Below are positions 1 through 9,453 of a stretch of 32,299 bases of DNA, one piece after another. The notes beneath the pieces are model-generated. The model had not been told where the DNA came from and did no database searches. It saw nothing but the letters and a program-made list of their open reading frames with translations. The stretch spans positions 46,780 to 79,078 of the forward strand of contig NZ_AYYO01000014.1 in assembly GCF_001436225.1 (NCBI RefSeq), read 5' to 3'. The stretch is from Lacticaseibacillus sharpeae JCM 1186 = DSM 20505. GTDB lineage: Bacteria; Bacillota; Bacilli; Lactobacillales; Lactobacillaceae. The position numbers and the translations under genes were made by a program. Numbering within the stretch: the first letter of the stretch is position 1; the number at the start of each line of letters is the position of its first letter.

Positions 1-270
1 GCTGCGGCGGTTGACAATAACCAGTTGGCTCAGCTGGTGGTGCCAGTCGACCACGCTTATGCGAACCTGCCCGGCGTCGACATCACGGATGCGCAGTGGC
101 CGGGAGTCAGCAACGGTGGCTGGGTTGATCTGCCACAGGTCCAGGCCAGCGAAGTGATTCTGCGCCGCGGCGGTATCTTGAAGGCCGTGTACACCCGGGC
201 AGATAATGGCATCTACAAGCCGCTGACCATGTACCTCGCAAATGATGGAGGGCAAAATGCAACAAATTAA
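1..270 (+). CDS. truB: tRNA pseudouridine(55) synthase TruB, C-terminal part
   Basis: The window opens inside this reading frame, which runs in frame 1 to the TAA at 268-270 and leaves 89 residues. TruB makes pseudouridine 55 in the T-loop of tRNAs. The visible part would be the C-terminal PUA-like RNA-binding tail; the catalytic domain with its aspartate lies upstream of the window. The identification rests mainly on position: the frame overlaps the start of ribF, and truB-ribF is a very common pair in Firmicutes. The tail sequence itself (GGILKAVYTRADNGIYKPL) also fits TruB. The overlap suggests translational coupling to ribF. Confidence 0.85.
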   Translation, partial: AAAVDNNQLAQLVVPVDHAYANLPGVDITDAQWPGVSNGGWVDLPQVQASEVILRRGGILKAVYTRADNGIYKPLTMYLANDGGQNATN

Positions 271-1204
271 GATTGTGCCACCCCTGCAGCCAAGCCAGGT
301 GCCCAGCACCCCGATTGTGCTCGTGCTGGGCTTTTTCGATGGTGTCCACCGTGGCCACCAGGCGGTCATCGCTGCGGGCCGGGCGGAAGCTGACCGGCTG
401 AACCTGCCGCTGGCCGTGATGACGTTCAACGAACACCCGGCCATCGTGTATGGTGGTGCGGACGCCAAAACGTTCAAATATTTGTCCACGGAGCACCGCA
501 AAGCCGCGCTCATGGCCAAAAACGCGGTTGATATTCTGTATACGGTCACCTTCACGCCGGCGTTTTCCCGCCTGCAGCCCCAAGCCTTTGTTGATCAGTA
601 CCTGGTCGGCCTGAACGCACACACCGTCGTTGCCGGGTTTGATTACACGTACGGCAAGAAGGAGATTGCGAACATGTCGCGCCTGCCGGAATACGCCCAA
701 GGCCGGTTTCAAATCATCGAGGTCGGCAAGCATACCGACGCAGATGCGAAAATCAGCTCCACGCGCATTCGCCAAGCGCTCGCTGCCGCCGACGTCGATA
801 CGGCCAACCGGCTGCTCGGATATGATTACCAGACAACGGGGGTCGTGGTGCACGGCCTGGCGCGGGGCCGGGAGCTCGGGTTCCCCACAGCCAACATCCA
901 GACGCCCGTGCACGAAACGTTGCCGGGGATCGGCATCTACGTGGTGCAGCTAAAAGTCGACGGGCAGTGGTACGGTGGCATGGCATCAGTTGGGCGCAAC
1001 GTGACGTTCGGCGATGGGCAGGCCATCACGGTCGAAATCAACCTATTTGACTTCCACGCAGATATTTACGGCCAATCAGTGCTCGTCCGGTGGCGCCATT
1101 ACCTGCGCGGTGAGGTGAAGTTCACTGGAGCTGCGGGGCTTGTGACCCAGTTGCACCTGGATGAAGCCAACAGCCGTGAATTTTTGCGTCAGCACCAAAG
1201 TTAG
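257..1204 (+). CDS. ribF: Bifunctional riboflavin kinase / FAD synthetase RibF
   Basis: The product has about 315 residues. It phosphorylates riboflavin to FMN and adenylylates FMN to FAD in the cytoplasm. The N-terminal adenylyltransferase half shows the signature LGFFDGVHRGH near residue 25, and the C-terminal riboflavin kinase half shows LGFPTANIQTP near residue 208. The length is normal for the family. An in-frame ATG exists at 242, but GGAGGG at 247-252 lies inside that extension and just before the ATG at 257, so 257 is the better start. The gene overlaps the end of truB by 14 bases, and a terminator follows the stop. Confidence 0.95.
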   Translation: MQQIKIVPPLQPSQVPSTPIVLVLGFFDGVHRGHQAVIAAGRAEADRLNLPLAVMTFNEHPAIVYGGADAKTFKYLSTEHRKAALMAKNAVDILYTVTFTPAFSRLQPQAFVDQYLVGLNAHTVVAGFDYTYGKKEIANMSRLPEYAQGRFQIIEVGKHTDADAKISSTRIRQALAAADVDTANRLLGYDYQTTGVVVHGLARGRELGFPTANIQTPVHETLPGIGIYVVQLKVDGQWYGGMASVGRNVTFGDGQAITVEINLFDFHADIYGQSVLVRWRHYLRGEVKFTGAAGLVTQLHLDEANSREFLRQHQS

Positions 1205-1247
1205 GACTTCCGGCGGATACGCCTAAGTGAATAATCAGCGATACTGG

Positions 1248-1280
1248 AAGAAGCAACGGCGTTACGTTGCTTCTTTTTGC
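1248..1280 (+). terminator. Intrinsic terminator after ribF
   Basis: AAGAAGCAACG at 1248-1258 pairs with CGTTGCTTCTT at 1265-1275 around a six-base loop and runs into a T-rich tract. It separates truB-ribF from the heat-shock operon. Confidence 0.85.
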
Positions 1281-1329
1281 TTCTTTTCCCCCTTGCCGCA
1301 AACAATTTGCTGAAATTAGCACTACTGAG

Positions 1330-1393
1330 TTGACATTGCTAATCGGGCGCGGTACTATAATTAGCGTTAGCACTTATTGAGAATGAGTGCTAA
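1330..1393 (+). promoter_or_regulatory. hrcA operon promoter with CIRCE operator
   Basis: TTGACA at 1330-1335 is followed after 17 bases by TACTAT at 1353-1358, which overlaps TATAAT at 1356-1361. Directly downstream is a CIRCE element: TTAGCACTT (1367-1375), nine spacer bases, then GAGTGCTAA (1385-1393). Only the last base of the left arm departs from the consensus TTAGCACTC. CIRCE is the known binding site of HrcA, so the operon is expected to be autorepressed and heat inducible. Confidence 0.95.
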
Positions 1394-1411
1394 AAAGAAG
1401 GGGGTGGCAGC

Positions 1412-2446
1412 ATGCTGACGAAGCGCGAACTAATGGTTCTTAACGAAATCATTCGGTCTTACACCGAAACGGGCCAGCCAGTCGGGAGTAAATCCCTGCT
1501 GGCGACGCTACCGATGCATGTCAGTTCAGCCACAGTCCGCAATGACATGGCTGCGCTTGAGGAAGCAGGCTTAATAATGAAGACGCACAGTAGCTCGGGC
1601 CGTGTTCCGAGCGCTGCGGGTTACCGTTATTACCTGGACCACATGCTCACACCGGCAACACTACCAGATGCGGATCTGCAGACGATTCAGAATTCATTCG
1701 GTGACAACTATCACCGAATTGACGACATCGTTCAGCAATCCGCCCGCATCCTCTCCAACCTGACGAGCTACACGGCCATCACATTGGGGCCAGAGGTATC
1801 GGCACTTACACTTGAAGGCTTCCGCATTGTGTCACTAGGCGGACGCCAGGTAATGGCCATCATCGTATCTAGCGATGGGAGCGTCCAGAACCAAGTGTTT
1901 AACCTACCTGAGGGTGTGCAATCGGAGGACGTTGAAAAGGCGATCAGCATTGTCAACGACCAACTGGTGGGGAAGACGTTGCCTGAAGTGGCACGCAGCC
2001 TGCAAACGGACGTACCGGCGATGCTGATGCGGCATTTGACCACACCAGATGGTTTCCTCGACATGTTCGGGGATGTATTGAAACAAGCAGTCACGGAGCG
2101 CTTCTACGTTGGCGGCCGCCTCAACCTCATGGATTACTTCGGACCCGACGATATCGGGGAACTGAAGGACGTCATGCGGATTATCGACCACAGCGACGAT
2201 TTGAACCGGCTGCTAAGTGTTGATACCGACCATCCAATCTCGGTGCGGCTGGGCAGTGAAATGTCCGACGATGCGCTGAAGAACCTATCCGTCATCACCG
2301 CGCGCTATGCCGTGGGTGAACACGGGCAGGGGACGATTGCGTTGATTGGCCCGACCTCAATGCCATACTCCAAGATGATTGGGCTACTAGATGCCTTTCG
2401 GGGTGAACTAGCCAAACGCCTAATGAACTACTACAACCACATGTAG
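1412..2446 (+). CDS. hrcA: Heat-inducible transcription repressor HrcA
   Basis: HrcA binds CIRCE and represses class I heat-shock genes; GroEL is known to modulate it in other Firmicutes. The 344-residue length is typical. The N-terminal winged helix is visible ([20 protein letters not shown], then [17 protein letters not shown]), followed by the family motif [15 protein letters not shown] near residue 62, and a GAF-like and dimerisation part through the C-terminus. The start at 1412 is supported by an AAGGGGGT ribosome site about nine bases upstream. First gene of hrcA-grpE-dnaK; the CIRCE element lies 19 bases upstream. Confidence 0.97.
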   Translation: MLTKRELMVLNEIIRSYTETGQPVGSKSLLATLPMHVSSATVRNDMAALEEAGLIMKTHSSSGRVPSAAGYRYYLDHMLTPATLPDADLQTIQNSFGDNYHRIDDIVQQSARILSNLTSYTAITLGPEVSALTLEGFRIVSLGGRQVMAIIVSSDGSVQNQVFNLPEGVQSEDVEKAISIVNDQLVGKTLPEVARSLQTDVPAMLMRHLTTPDGFLDMFGDVLKQAVTERFYVGGRLNLMDYFGPDDIGELKDVMRIIDHSDDLNRLLSVDTDHPISVRLGSEMSDDALKNLSVITARYAVGEHGQGTIALIGPTSMPYSKMIGLLDAFRGELAKRLMNYYNHM

Positions 2447-2478
2447 CAGCGAAATAACTTAGTGAAGGGAGCCTGAAA

Positions 2479-3045
2479 ATGGTGAAGCACGAATCCAAAA
2501 GCACTGATAACGGTGTTGATGAACTTGCGCAACTCAAGGCAGAAATCAGCGCGAACTCCCTCCGTGATCTCGAAGCATTAAGCAGTGAGACCACCCAAGA
2601 GGCAGCGTCCCTGAAGAAGGAACGCGATCAGTTCGAGGACAAGTACCTCCGCGCTGAAGCAGAAATGCGTAACATGAACGCTCGATTCAAGAAGGAACGC
2701 GAACAACTCCTTCACTTCGATGGGCAGAAGGTCATCACGTCAATTCTGCCAGTTCTGGACAACCTTGACCGCGCATTGCAGTCAGAGGTGAACGACGACG
2801 GTGCGGCGCAGCTCAAGAAGGGTGTGCAGATGGTGTTCGAACACATGCAAACCGCCCTGAAGGAAGCCGGCGTTACTGAAGTCGGGGTTGCGGGGCAGAA
2901 GTTCGACCCAACCGTCCACCAGGCAGTCCAGACAGTGGCTGCCGATGCTGACCACAGCAAGGACACAATCGTCACCGTGTACCAAAAGGGGTACAAGCTG
3001 CACGAACGCGTTCTGCGGCCAGCAATGGTTGTCGTTGCCAACTAG
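2479..3045 (+). CDS. grpE: Nucleotide exchange factor GrpE
   Basis: GrpE is the co-chaperone that releases ADP from DnaK. The 188 residues show the expected plan: a charged N-terminal tail, a long coiled coil (about residues 40-80, with ERDQFEDKYLRAEAEMRNMN), and the C-terminal beta domain containing GQKFDPTVHQAV near residue 137 and KGYKLHERVLRPAMVVV at the end. GAAGGGAG at 2464-2471 sets the ATG at 2479. It lies 32 bases after hrcA and 51 bases before dnaK with no terminator between them. Confidence 0.97.
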   Translation: MVKHESKSTDNGVDELAQLKAEISANSLRDLEALSSETTQEAASLKKERDQFEDKYLRAEAEMRNMNARFKKEREQLLHFDGQKVITSILPVLDNLDRALQSEVNDDGAAQLKKGVQMVFEHMQTALKEAGVTEVGVAGQKFDPTVHQAVQTVAADADHSKDTIVTVYQKGYKLHERVLRPAMVVVAN

Positions 3046-3096
3046 CAGTTGCCGTAAATAAATTAGTTAATTAATTCATGAAAGAGGTTAGATTCT

Positions 3097-4962
3097 ATGT
3101 CTAAAGTTATTGGGATTGACTTGGGGACTACCAACAGTGCCGTTGCGGTACTGGAAGGTGGGGACCCAAAGATTATTACAAATCCAGAAGGTAACCGTAC
3201 CACACCTTCTGTCGTAGCCTTCAAGGATGGCGAAATCCAGGTCGGTGAAGTTGCTAAGCGTCAGGCAATTACTAACCCTGACACCATCATCTCCATCAAG
3301 CGTCACATGGGTGAAGCCGGCTACAACGTTCAGGTTGGCGACAAGAAGTACACGCCGCAGGAAATCTCCGCGATGATCTTGCAGTACATCAAGAAGTTCG
3401 CTGAAGACTACCTCGGCGAATCCGTCGACAAGGCCGTTATCACCGTGCCTGCATACTTCAACGACTCCCAGCGTCAGGCAACTAAGGATGCTGGTAAGAT
3501 TGCTGGTCTCGACGTAGAACGGATTGTCAACGAACCAACCGCTTCCGCCTTGGCATACGGCCTGGACAAGACCGACAAGGACGAAAAGGTGCTGGTATAT
3601 GACCTTGGTGGTGGGACGTTTGACGTTTCCATCTTGCAGCTTGGTGATGGGGTCTTTGAAGTTCTGTCCACGAACGGTGACACACACCTTGGTGGTGATG
3701 ACTTCGATAACAAGATCATTGACTGGTTGGTTGCCGAATTCAAGGCTGACAACGGTATCGACTTGTCCCAGGACAAGATGGCGCTCCAACGTCTGAAGGA
3801 TGCAGCTGAAAAGGCGAAGAAGGACCTCTCCGGTGTTTCTTCCACCCAGATTTCCCTGCCATTCATCTCCGCTGGCGCTAACGGCCCACTGCACCTCGAA
3901 AAGACCTTGACCAAGGCTAAGTTCGACCAGATGACCGCGGACCTTGTTGACCGCACACGGATTCCAGTTCAGAACGCTTTGAAGGACGCTGGCCTGTCCG
4001 CCTCCGACCTCGATAAGGTTATCCTGAACGGTGGTTCAACCCGGATTCCTGCTGTTCAAGAAGCCGTTAAGGGCTGGACCGGCAAGGAACCTGACCACTC
4101 CATCAACCCTGACGAAGCCGTTGCTCTGGGTGCTGCTATCCAGGGTGGGGTTATCACCGGTGACGTTAAGGACGTTGTGCTTCTTGACGTTACGCCACTT
4201 TCTCTTGGGATTGAAACCATGGGTGGGGTCTTCACCAAGCTGATCGACCGTAACACGACCATCCCAACGAGCAAGTCACAGGTCTTCTCCACGGCTGCAG
4301 ACAACCAGCCAGCTGTTGATATTCACGTGCTGCAGGGTGAACGCCCAATGGCTGCCGACAACAAGACGCTTGGCCGCTTCCAGCTTGCTGACATCCCAGC
4401 TGCACCACGTGGTGTACCTCAGATCGAAGTTAAGTTCGACATCGACAAGAACGGGATTGTTCAGGTTTCCGCTAAGGACATGGGTACCGGCAAGTCCCAG
4501 AACATCACAATCAAGAGTTCATCAGGTCTGTCTGACGACGAAATCGACCGCATGGTTAAGGAAGCTCAGGAAAACGAAGAAGCCGACAGCAAGCGTAAGG
4601 AAGAAGTAGACCTGCGTAACGATGTTGACCAGCTCATTTTCCAAACCGACAAGACCTTGAAGGATCTCGACGGCAAGGTATCCGCAGACGAAATCAAGAA
4701 GGCTAAGGATGCTGAAGAAGAACTGAAGAAGGCCCAGCAGGACAATGACCTTGAAGCAATGAAGGAAAAGCGCGATGCTTTGTCCAAGATTGTTCAGGAC
4801 ATGACCGTTAAGCTGTACGAACAGGCCCAGAAGGCACAGCAGGCTGCTGGGGCTGATGGCGCGGCTGCCGGCGATGCATCTGCTAATGCCGATGACAACA
4901 AGAAACAGGACGACGATGGCACCATCAATGGTGAATACAAGGACGTCAACGACAAGAAGTAA
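3097..4962 (+). CDS. dnaK: Chaperone protein DnaK (Hsp70)
   Basis: ATP-driven folding chaperone of 621 residues. The nucleotide-binding domain begins with [18 protein letters not shown] and contains [28 protein letters not shown] and [11 protein letters not shown]. The linker [19 protein letters not shown] leads to the substrate-binding domain, and the Q-, A- and D-rich tail ends in a lysine-rich DVNDKK. The N-terminal domain lacks the extra segment found in Gram-negative DnaK, as is normal for Firmicutes. AAAGAGG at 3081-3087 sets the start. A strong terminator directly after the gene should reduce readthrough into dnaJ. Confidence 0.98.
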   Translation: MSKVIGIDLGTTNSAVAVLEGGDPKIITNPEGNRTTPSVVAFKDGEIQVGEVAKRQAITNPDTIISIKRHMGEAGYNVQVGDKKYTPQEISAMILQYIKKFAEDYLGESVDKAVITVPAYFNDSQRQATKDAGKIAGLDVERIVNEPTASALAYGLDKTDKDEKVLVYDLGGGTFDVSILQLGDGVFEVLSTNGDTHLGGDDFDNKIIDWLVAEFKADNGIDLSQDKMALQRLKDAAEKAKKDLSGVSSTQISLPFISAGANGPLHLEKTLTKAKFDQMTADLVDRTRIPVQNALKDAGLSASDLDKVILNGGSTRIPAVQEAVKGWTGKEPDHSINPDEAVALGAAIQGGVITGDVKDVVLLDVTPLSLGIETMGGVFTKLIDRNTTIPTSKSQVFSTAADNQPAVDIHVLQGERPMAADNKTLGRFQLADIPAAPRGVPQIEVKFDIDKNGIVQVSAKDMGTGKSQNITIKSSSGLSDDEIDRMVKEAQENEEADSKRKEEVDLRNDVDQLIFQTDKTLKDLDGKVSADEIKKAKDAEEELKKAQQDNDLEAMKEKRDALSKIVQDMTVKLYEQAQKAQQAAGADGAAAGDASANADDNKKQDDDGTINGEYKDVNDKK

Positions 4963-4985
4963 GCAATAGCTGCTGCTTGTGTCAG

Positions 4986-5024
4986 AAAGGCCAGAGTCCG
5001 TAACGCGGGCCTGGTCTTTTTGTT
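4986..5024 (+). terminator. Intrinsic terminator between dnaK and dnaJ
   Basis: A long hairpin: AAAGGCCAG-A-GTCCG (4986-5000) pairs with CGGGC-CTGGTCTTT (from 5006) with two G-U pairs and one bulged A, then a T run. It could also be a partial attenuator that lowers dnaJ relative to dnaK. Confidence 0.85.
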
Positions 5025-5141
5025 TGGCACTCCTTGTGCTATTCTGATAAGGCATAGAATTATCTAACCCAGTTACTGGGCAATTAAGAAATAGGGTTCG
5101 ACCGCTGGCTAAGCTCCGCGGCTGAACAATCGGAGGAAAAC

Positions 5142-6284
5142 ATGGCGGATTCGAAAGACTATTATGCAACTCTGGGTGTTTCCCGCGACGCAAGCGACGA
5201 TGAAATCAAGCGGGCATTCCGGAAACTCTCAAAGAAGTACCACCCAGATATCAACCACGAACCTGGCGCTGAGCAGAAGTTCAAGGACATCAACGAAGCA
5301 TACCAGGTGCTCTCTGATAAGCAAAAGCGGGCCGCTTATGATCAATACGGCAGTGCTGATGGTCCTCAGGGTGGGGGCTTCGGCGGCCAAGGCTTCAGCG
5401 ACTTCGGTGGCGGCCAGGGCTTCGGTGGTTTCGACGACATCTTCAGCTCCTTCTTCGGGGGCGGTGGGGCCGCAACCGGCCGCACCCAGCCGCGTGCTGG
5501 TGCCGATTTGCAGTACCGGATGGACCTCAAGTTCGAAGAGGCGGTCTTCGGCAAGAAGACCAACATTTCCTACAATCGCAAGGGCAGATGCCACGTCTGT
5601 TCCGGGACCGGGGCGGCCAATGGTGAACAACCACAGACCTGTTCTAAGTGTCACGGCCGCGGCTTCGTGACCGTGCAGCGGAACACACCGCTTGGGGTAA
5701 TGCAGTCCCGCGAAACCTGTGATGTTTGTCACGGTACTGGTAAGGAAATTAAGGACAAGTGCAACAACTGTCAGGGTAGTGGGGTTGAAAACGAGCGCCA
5801 CACCATCGAGGTTTCCGTTCCAGCCGGCATCATGGATGGCCAGCAGATGCGCCTCGACAATGCGGGTGAAGCCGGCGAGAACGGTGCGCCATTTGGTGAT
5901 TTGTACATCGTCTTCCGCGTTGAACCAAGCAGTAAGTACGAACGTGACGGGGCCGACATCTTGATGACTCTGGATGTTTCCTTCGCCCAGGCTGCACTTG
6001 GTGATGACGTGAAGGCTGACACCGTGCACGGACCAGTTGAACTGAAGATTCCTGCGGGCACGCAATCTGAAACTAAGATTCGCCTGCGCGGGAAGGGTGC
6101 ACCACGGCTACAGGGTTCCGGGACGGGGGACGAAATCGTCACCGTGCGGATCCACACGCCAAAGCACCTGAACCAGGACCAGAAGGACGCGCTGATGAAG
6201 TTTGCTGCCGCCAGTGGGCAGGCAGTCAAGCCGCACGAGAGCAGCCTGTTTGACAAGGTTCGCGATGCATTCAAAGGCAAATAA
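5142..6284 (+). CDS. dnaJ: Chaperone protein DnaJ (Hsp40, type I)
   Basis: DnaK co-chaperone that stimulates ATP hydrolysis and delivers substrates. The 380 residues show all type I parts: the J domain with the HPD motif ([20 protein letters not shown]), a Gly/Phe-rich stretch (about residues 70-110), four zinc-binding repeats [24 protein letters not shown] and CNNCQGSG, and a C-terminal substrate-binding region. The ribosome site CGGAGGAAA lies just before the ATG. No second CIRCE is visible in the 180 bases after dnaK, so expression probably comes from readthrough or from a weak promoter near 5034-5060. Confidence 0.98.
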   Translation: MADSKDYYATLGVSRDASDDEIKRAFRKLSKKYHPDINHEPGAEQKFKDINEAYQVLSDKQKRAAYDQYGSADGPQGGGFGGQGFSDFGGGQGFGGFDDIFSSFFGGGGAATGRTQPRAGADLQYRMDLKFEEAVFGKKTNISYNRKGRCHVCSGTGAANGEQPQTCSKCHGRGFVTVQRNTPLGVMQSRETCDVCHGTGKEIKDKCNNCQGSGVENERHTIEVSVPAGIMDGQQMRLDNAGEAGENGAPFGDLYIVFRVEPSSKYERDGADILMTLDVSFAQAALGDDVKADTVHGPVELKIPAGTQSETKIRLRGKGAPRLQGSGTGDEIVTVRIHTPKHLNQDQKDALMKFAAASGQAVKPHESSLFDKVRDAFKGK

Positions 6285-6292
6285 GTAGTATG

Positions 6293-6333
6293 GGGGCGCG
6301 TAAAATCCGGTGCACGTGGTTTTTACGCGCCCC
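6293..6333 (+). promoter_or_regulatory. Perfect 13-bp stem hairpin after dnaJ
   Basis: GGGGCGCGTAAAA at 6293-6305 is exactly complementary to TTTTACGCGCCCC at 6321-6333, with a 15-base loop. It starts nine bases after the dnaJ stop and ends 43 bases before the next gene. There is no T tract behind it, so it is not a standard terminator; a partial terminator or an mRNA-stabilising or processing hairpin is possible. Confidence 0.6.
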
Positions 6334-6376
6334 TTACATATCACGGAGTCTTGTGCTGCGTGAAGAAGGAGAAGCA

Positions 6377-7555
6377 ATGAACATTTTTGATCAGTACAAA
6401 AAAGACGTGGCTGCACTCCTAGCCCAGGCCACACCAGCGAATCTGGCGCTCACCATCCAGAGCATAGAGCTCACCAGTCGCTACGCCGGGATTGCCCTGC
6501 AGCAGGTTGGTGCTAGTACCGAAATTACACGGGATGAAACGCAGGCGGAAGCATTGCGGAAGTCCGTGAGCGGAATGACAACGATGCTGCCCGCAGCGAT
6601 GCCTGCAAATGACGGCGATGAAGCGGGCGTGGCTCCCGCCCAAGCCGACTTGGTGAAGGTGGAACGCAAGCTGATCGGCGCGATTGCCGGCAACCACTTT
6701 TTCACCGAAGCCTCTGTCCGGGACCTGGATCTGGCCGATGGTGATACCGTGCGCCTCAGTAACGACGAATTCGGTGACGGGACCAGCATTACCATTGTTG
6801 GGCGCAACACAAGTACCGCAGCGCCCCGCATCGTTCGCATTCACGGGGCTGTGATTGAAAAAGACGACAAGCTGCCAACGGGCTACCAGTTCATCGCGGA
6901 AAAGGACGTGCACGGAGATGTGCTGATGCGCACCCGCGACAACGTGCCGGTGACGTTCTTGATTAAACAGATTGACGTGGCCCGCCTCGCCCTGCGCTCT
7001 GGCGACATCGTGGATTTGGCCTGGTACAGCACTGATGGTCCGCAGCAGGCTACCGTTAGCTGGGTGTACAAGGACAAGCAGGGCCTGAAGCCAAAGCAAA
7101 AGCACATCGCTAAGCCCAAGAAGAAGGCAGCGATTAAGGCCGAGACTGCAGCAACCGGCGCCAGCGCCGAAACCGCGGCGAAGACTTACACCCCCCGGGT
7201 GAAGTTCGAACTCGGCGGCCGCAACGTGCTCCTCGTCGGTAACGTGACTAGCCAAACCGACATTGACCTGGTCGTTGCGGCGCACGATGGGGGCGAAACA
7301 ACCGCCACCGCTGCAACTAAGGGCACCCAGCTGAAACACAAGTTGGCACGCGCCGATGTGGCAATCCTGATTACCGATGAAGTGCACCACATCACCACCA
7401 ACACGAGCGTTAAGATTGCCAAGAGCCTGAAGGTCCCGTACGCGGTGGCAAACAGCGATGCACCGCTCGTGGTGGAGCGGGCGCTGTACCGGGCCATTAG
7501 CGGCATGCCCGCCTATGAAGGTGCACAGAGTGACTTCCAGTACCCCGAAATCTAA
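6377..7555 (+). CDS. DUF2325 domain-containing protein
   Basis: A 392-residue cytoplasmic protein of unknown function. The C-terminal region (about residues 278-380; RNVLLVGNVTSQTDIDLVV, then ARADVAILITDEVHHITTNT and LKVPYAVANSDAPLVVERAL) matches the pattern of DUF2325: a Rossmann-like strand with VG, then a strand ending in a TD-type motif. Before it is a Lys/Ala-rich linker (residues 239-271). The N-terminal 230 residues are not recognised. A longer reading frame extends to 6290 but crosses the hairpin; GAAGGAGAAG before the ATG at 6377 marks the start. It lies between dnaJ and the als operon and ends in its own terminator. Confidence 0.8.
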   Translation: MNIFDQYKKDVAALLAQATPANLALTIQSIELTSRYAGIALQQVGASTEITRDETQAEALRKSVSGMTTMLPAAMPANDGDEAGVAPAQADLVKVERKLIGAIAGNHFFTEASVRDLDLADGDTVRLSNDEFGDGTSITIVGRNTSTAAPRIVRIHGAVIEKDDKLPTGYQFIAEKDVHGDVLMRTRDNVPVTFLIKQIDVARLALRSGDIVDLAWYSTDGPQQATVSWVYKDKQGLKPKQKHIAKPKKKAAIKAETAATGASAETAAKTYTPRVKFELGGRNVLLVGNVTSQTDIDLVVAAHDGGETTATAATKGTQLKHKLARADVAILITDEVHHITTNTSVKIAKSLKVPYAVANSDAPLVVERALYRAISGMPAYEGAQSDFQYPEI

Positions 7556-7570
7556 TTATTAATTTGCCCG

Positions 7571-7603
7571 ACGTCCCCGCTATTTTAGTGGGGGCGTTTT
7601 TGT
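7571..7603 (+). terminator. Intrinsic terminator after the DUF2325 gene
   Basis: ACGTCCCCGC (7571-7580) pairs with GTGGGGGCGT (7588-7597) with two G-U pairs, followed by a T run. Confidence 0.85.
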
Positions 7604-7637
7604 TTTCAGTTTCAATGGAACAGAAATGCGTAAATAC

Positions 7638-7721
7638 TGGTACAGTTAATCGCCTGTTTAATACAGAAATGGACTATTACACCGTTTTCAAATAAACACA
7701 TCTATGGTACTGTTAAACCAT
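7638..7721 (+). promoter_or_regulatory. als operon upstream region with a repeated 12-mer
   Basis: The near-identical 12-mers TGGTACAGTTAA (7638-7649) and TGGTACTGTTAA (7705-7716) lie 67 bases apart. The second sits inside an ATGGT...ACCAT inverted repeat (7704-7721). A possible promoter is TTTTCA (7685-7690), 17 bases, then TACTGT (7708-7713), so the second repeat would overlap the -10 site. A regulator-binding role is inferred; no alsR-like gene is in the window. Confidence 0.4.
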
Positions 7722-7753
7722 CAACTTACAAATTACAAGTGGAGGAAAACACA

Positions 7754-9433
7754 ATGCCAGAAAACGAAACCAAACGCTACGGGGCCAACTTGATTGTCGA
7801 AAGTCTCGCCAACCACGGGGTCGAATACGTCTTCGGGATTCCCGGGGCGAAGATTGACCGCGTCTTCGACCAGCTGGATCACCCGCAAATTGAAAATGCT
7901 CCTAGGCTCGTCGTTACCCGACACGAGCAGAATGCGGCGTTCATGGCTGCTGGGGTGGGCCGCATAACCGGTAAGCCCGGTGTGGTCATCACCACTTCTG
8001 GCCCCGGCGTGTCCAACCTCGCAACCGGGCTGCTCACGGCAAATGCGGAAGGCGACCCCGTCCTCGCCATTTCAGGGCAGGTGCAGCGGAAGGACTTGCT
8101 GCGCCAGACCCACCAGAGCATTCGCAATGCCGACTTGCTCGCGCCCGTCACCAAGTACTCGGCGGAAGTGCAGGACCCCAACAACATTTCCGAAATGCTT
8201 GCCAACGCCTACCAGGCAGCTGAATCGGGCAAGCAGGGTGCCAGCTTCGTTTCCGTGCCCCAGGATGTCACCGATAGCGTGGTGACCGCCGCGCCAATTC
8301 GTACCCTGACCGCCCCGAAGCTTGGTCCCGCCAGTCCGACCGACATTGCACTGTTGGCGCAGAAGATTAAGGACGCCGAACTGCCCGTCTTGCTACTTGG
8401 CATGCGTGCATCCTCTGCAGAAGTAACCGCCGCTGTCCGCGACTTGCTCGCCGTTACGGAATTGCCCGTCGTGGAAACGTTCCAGGGTGCCGGCATTATT
8501 TCCCACGCGCAGGAGAAAAACTTCTTCGGCCGGGTGGGTCTGTTCCACAACCAGCCCGGGGACGTGCTGCTGAAGCAAAGTGACCTGATTATCACCATTG
8601 GCTACGACCCGATTGAATACGAACCCCGCAACTGGAACGCGGCTGAAGACGCCCGCGTCATCGTCATCGACAGCGAACCCGCCCAGATTGACCAGAACCT
8701 GCAGCCAGAAACCGAGCTGATTGGGGATATTGCCCAGACCCTCGCGTTCCTGGAACCCCAGCTGCGCGGTTACCGGGTGGCTGAAGGGGCGACCCACTTC
8801 CTGGACCACCTGCGCAACGAACTCACGGTTCGCGACTTGCCACCAGTTGCGACCAAGCCGGGGTTGGTGCACCCACTTGCCATCATTCAGGAGCTGCAGG
8901 CATTAACCACCGACGACATGACGGTAGCCGTTGACGTGGGGAGCTTCTACATCTGGATGGCCCGGCATTTCCGGTCCTACGAGCCCCGCCACCTGCTGTT
9001 TAGTAACGGGATGCAGACGCTTGGTGTAGCCCTGCCCTGGGCGATTGCTGCCAGCCTCGTCCGGCCCCACAGCAAGGCCATCTCGGTTTCTGGTGACGGC
9101 GGCTTCCTGTTTTCCGGTCAGGAACTCGAAACGGCGGTGCGCCTGCACAGTAACCTCGTGCAAATCATCTGGAACGACGGCCACTACGACATGGTGAAGT
9201 TCCAGGAAGAAAAGAAATACGGGCGTAACGCCGCCGTTGACTTCGGCCCGGTCGATTTCGTGCAGTACGCCGAAAGCTTCGGCGCTAAGGGCCTCCGGGT
9301 CACCGATGCGGCTAACTTGCGCAGTGTGCTGGAGGAAGCGTTTAACACTGATGGCCCGGTTGTCGTGGACATCCCGGTGGACTATAGTGAAAACAGTAAG
9401 CTCGCTGCCGACATGCTGGACGACCAGTTCTAA
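7754..9433 (+). CDS. alsS: Acetolactate synthase, catabolic (AlsS)
   Basis: A TPP-dependent enzyme that condenses two pyruvates to 2-acetolactate and CO2 in the cytoplasm; 559 residues. The N-terminal pyrimidine-binding domain has the catalytic glutamate in [13 protein letters not shown]. The central domain follows, and the C-terminal domain has the TPP/Mg motif starting at [18 protein letters not shown] and ending in WNDGHYDMV. The adjacent decarboxylase gene and the absence of a regulatory-subunit gene point to the catabolic, acetoin-forming type and not the branched-chain anabolic type. TGGAGGAAAA at 7740-7748 lies just before the ATG at 7754. Likely co-transcribed with alsD 20 bases downstream. 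Confidence 0.95.
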   Translation: MPENETKRYGANLIVESLANHGVEYVFGIPGAKIDRVFDQLDHPQIENAPRLVVTRHEQNAAFMAAGVGRITGKPGVVITTSGPGVSNLATGLLTANAEGDPVLAISGQVQRKDLLRQTHQSIRNADLLAPVTKYSAEVQDPNNISEMLANAYQAAESGKQGASFVSVPQDVTDSVVTAAPIRTLTAPKLGPASPTDIALLAQKIKDAELPVLLLGMRASSAEVTAAVRDLLAVTELPVVETFQGAGIISHAQEKNFFGRVGLFHNQPGDVLLKQSDLIITIGYDPIEYEPRNWNAAEDARVIVIDSEPAQIDQNLQPETELIGDIAQTLAFLEPQLRGYRVAEGATHFLDHLRNELTVRDLPPVATKPGLVHPLAIIQELQALTTDDMTVAVDVGSFYIWMARHFRSYEPRHLLFSNGMQTLGVALPWAIAASLVRPHSKAISVSGDGGFLFSGQELETAVRLHSNLVQIIWNDGHYDMVKFQEEKKYGRNAAVDFGPVDFVQYAESFGAKGLRVTDAANLRSVLEEAFNTDGPVVVDIPVDYSENSKLAADMLDDQF

Positions 9434-9453
9434 CGCAGCGCGGGAGGCAAATC

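Noticed and set aside
107-913. Long open frame on the - strand opposite ribF
   Set aside because: It is the antisense of a clear ribF gene in GC-rich DNA and has no ribosome site or recognisable domain.
3088-3894. Long open frames on the - strand opposite dnaK
   Set aside because: Antisense open frames in dnaK are common codon-bias artefacts; the + strand product is certain.
5034-5060. Possible dnaJ promoter (TTGTGC ... TAGAAT)
   Set aside because: The spacer is only 15 bases and the -35 box is poor, so it is mentioned under dnaJ but not listed as a feature.
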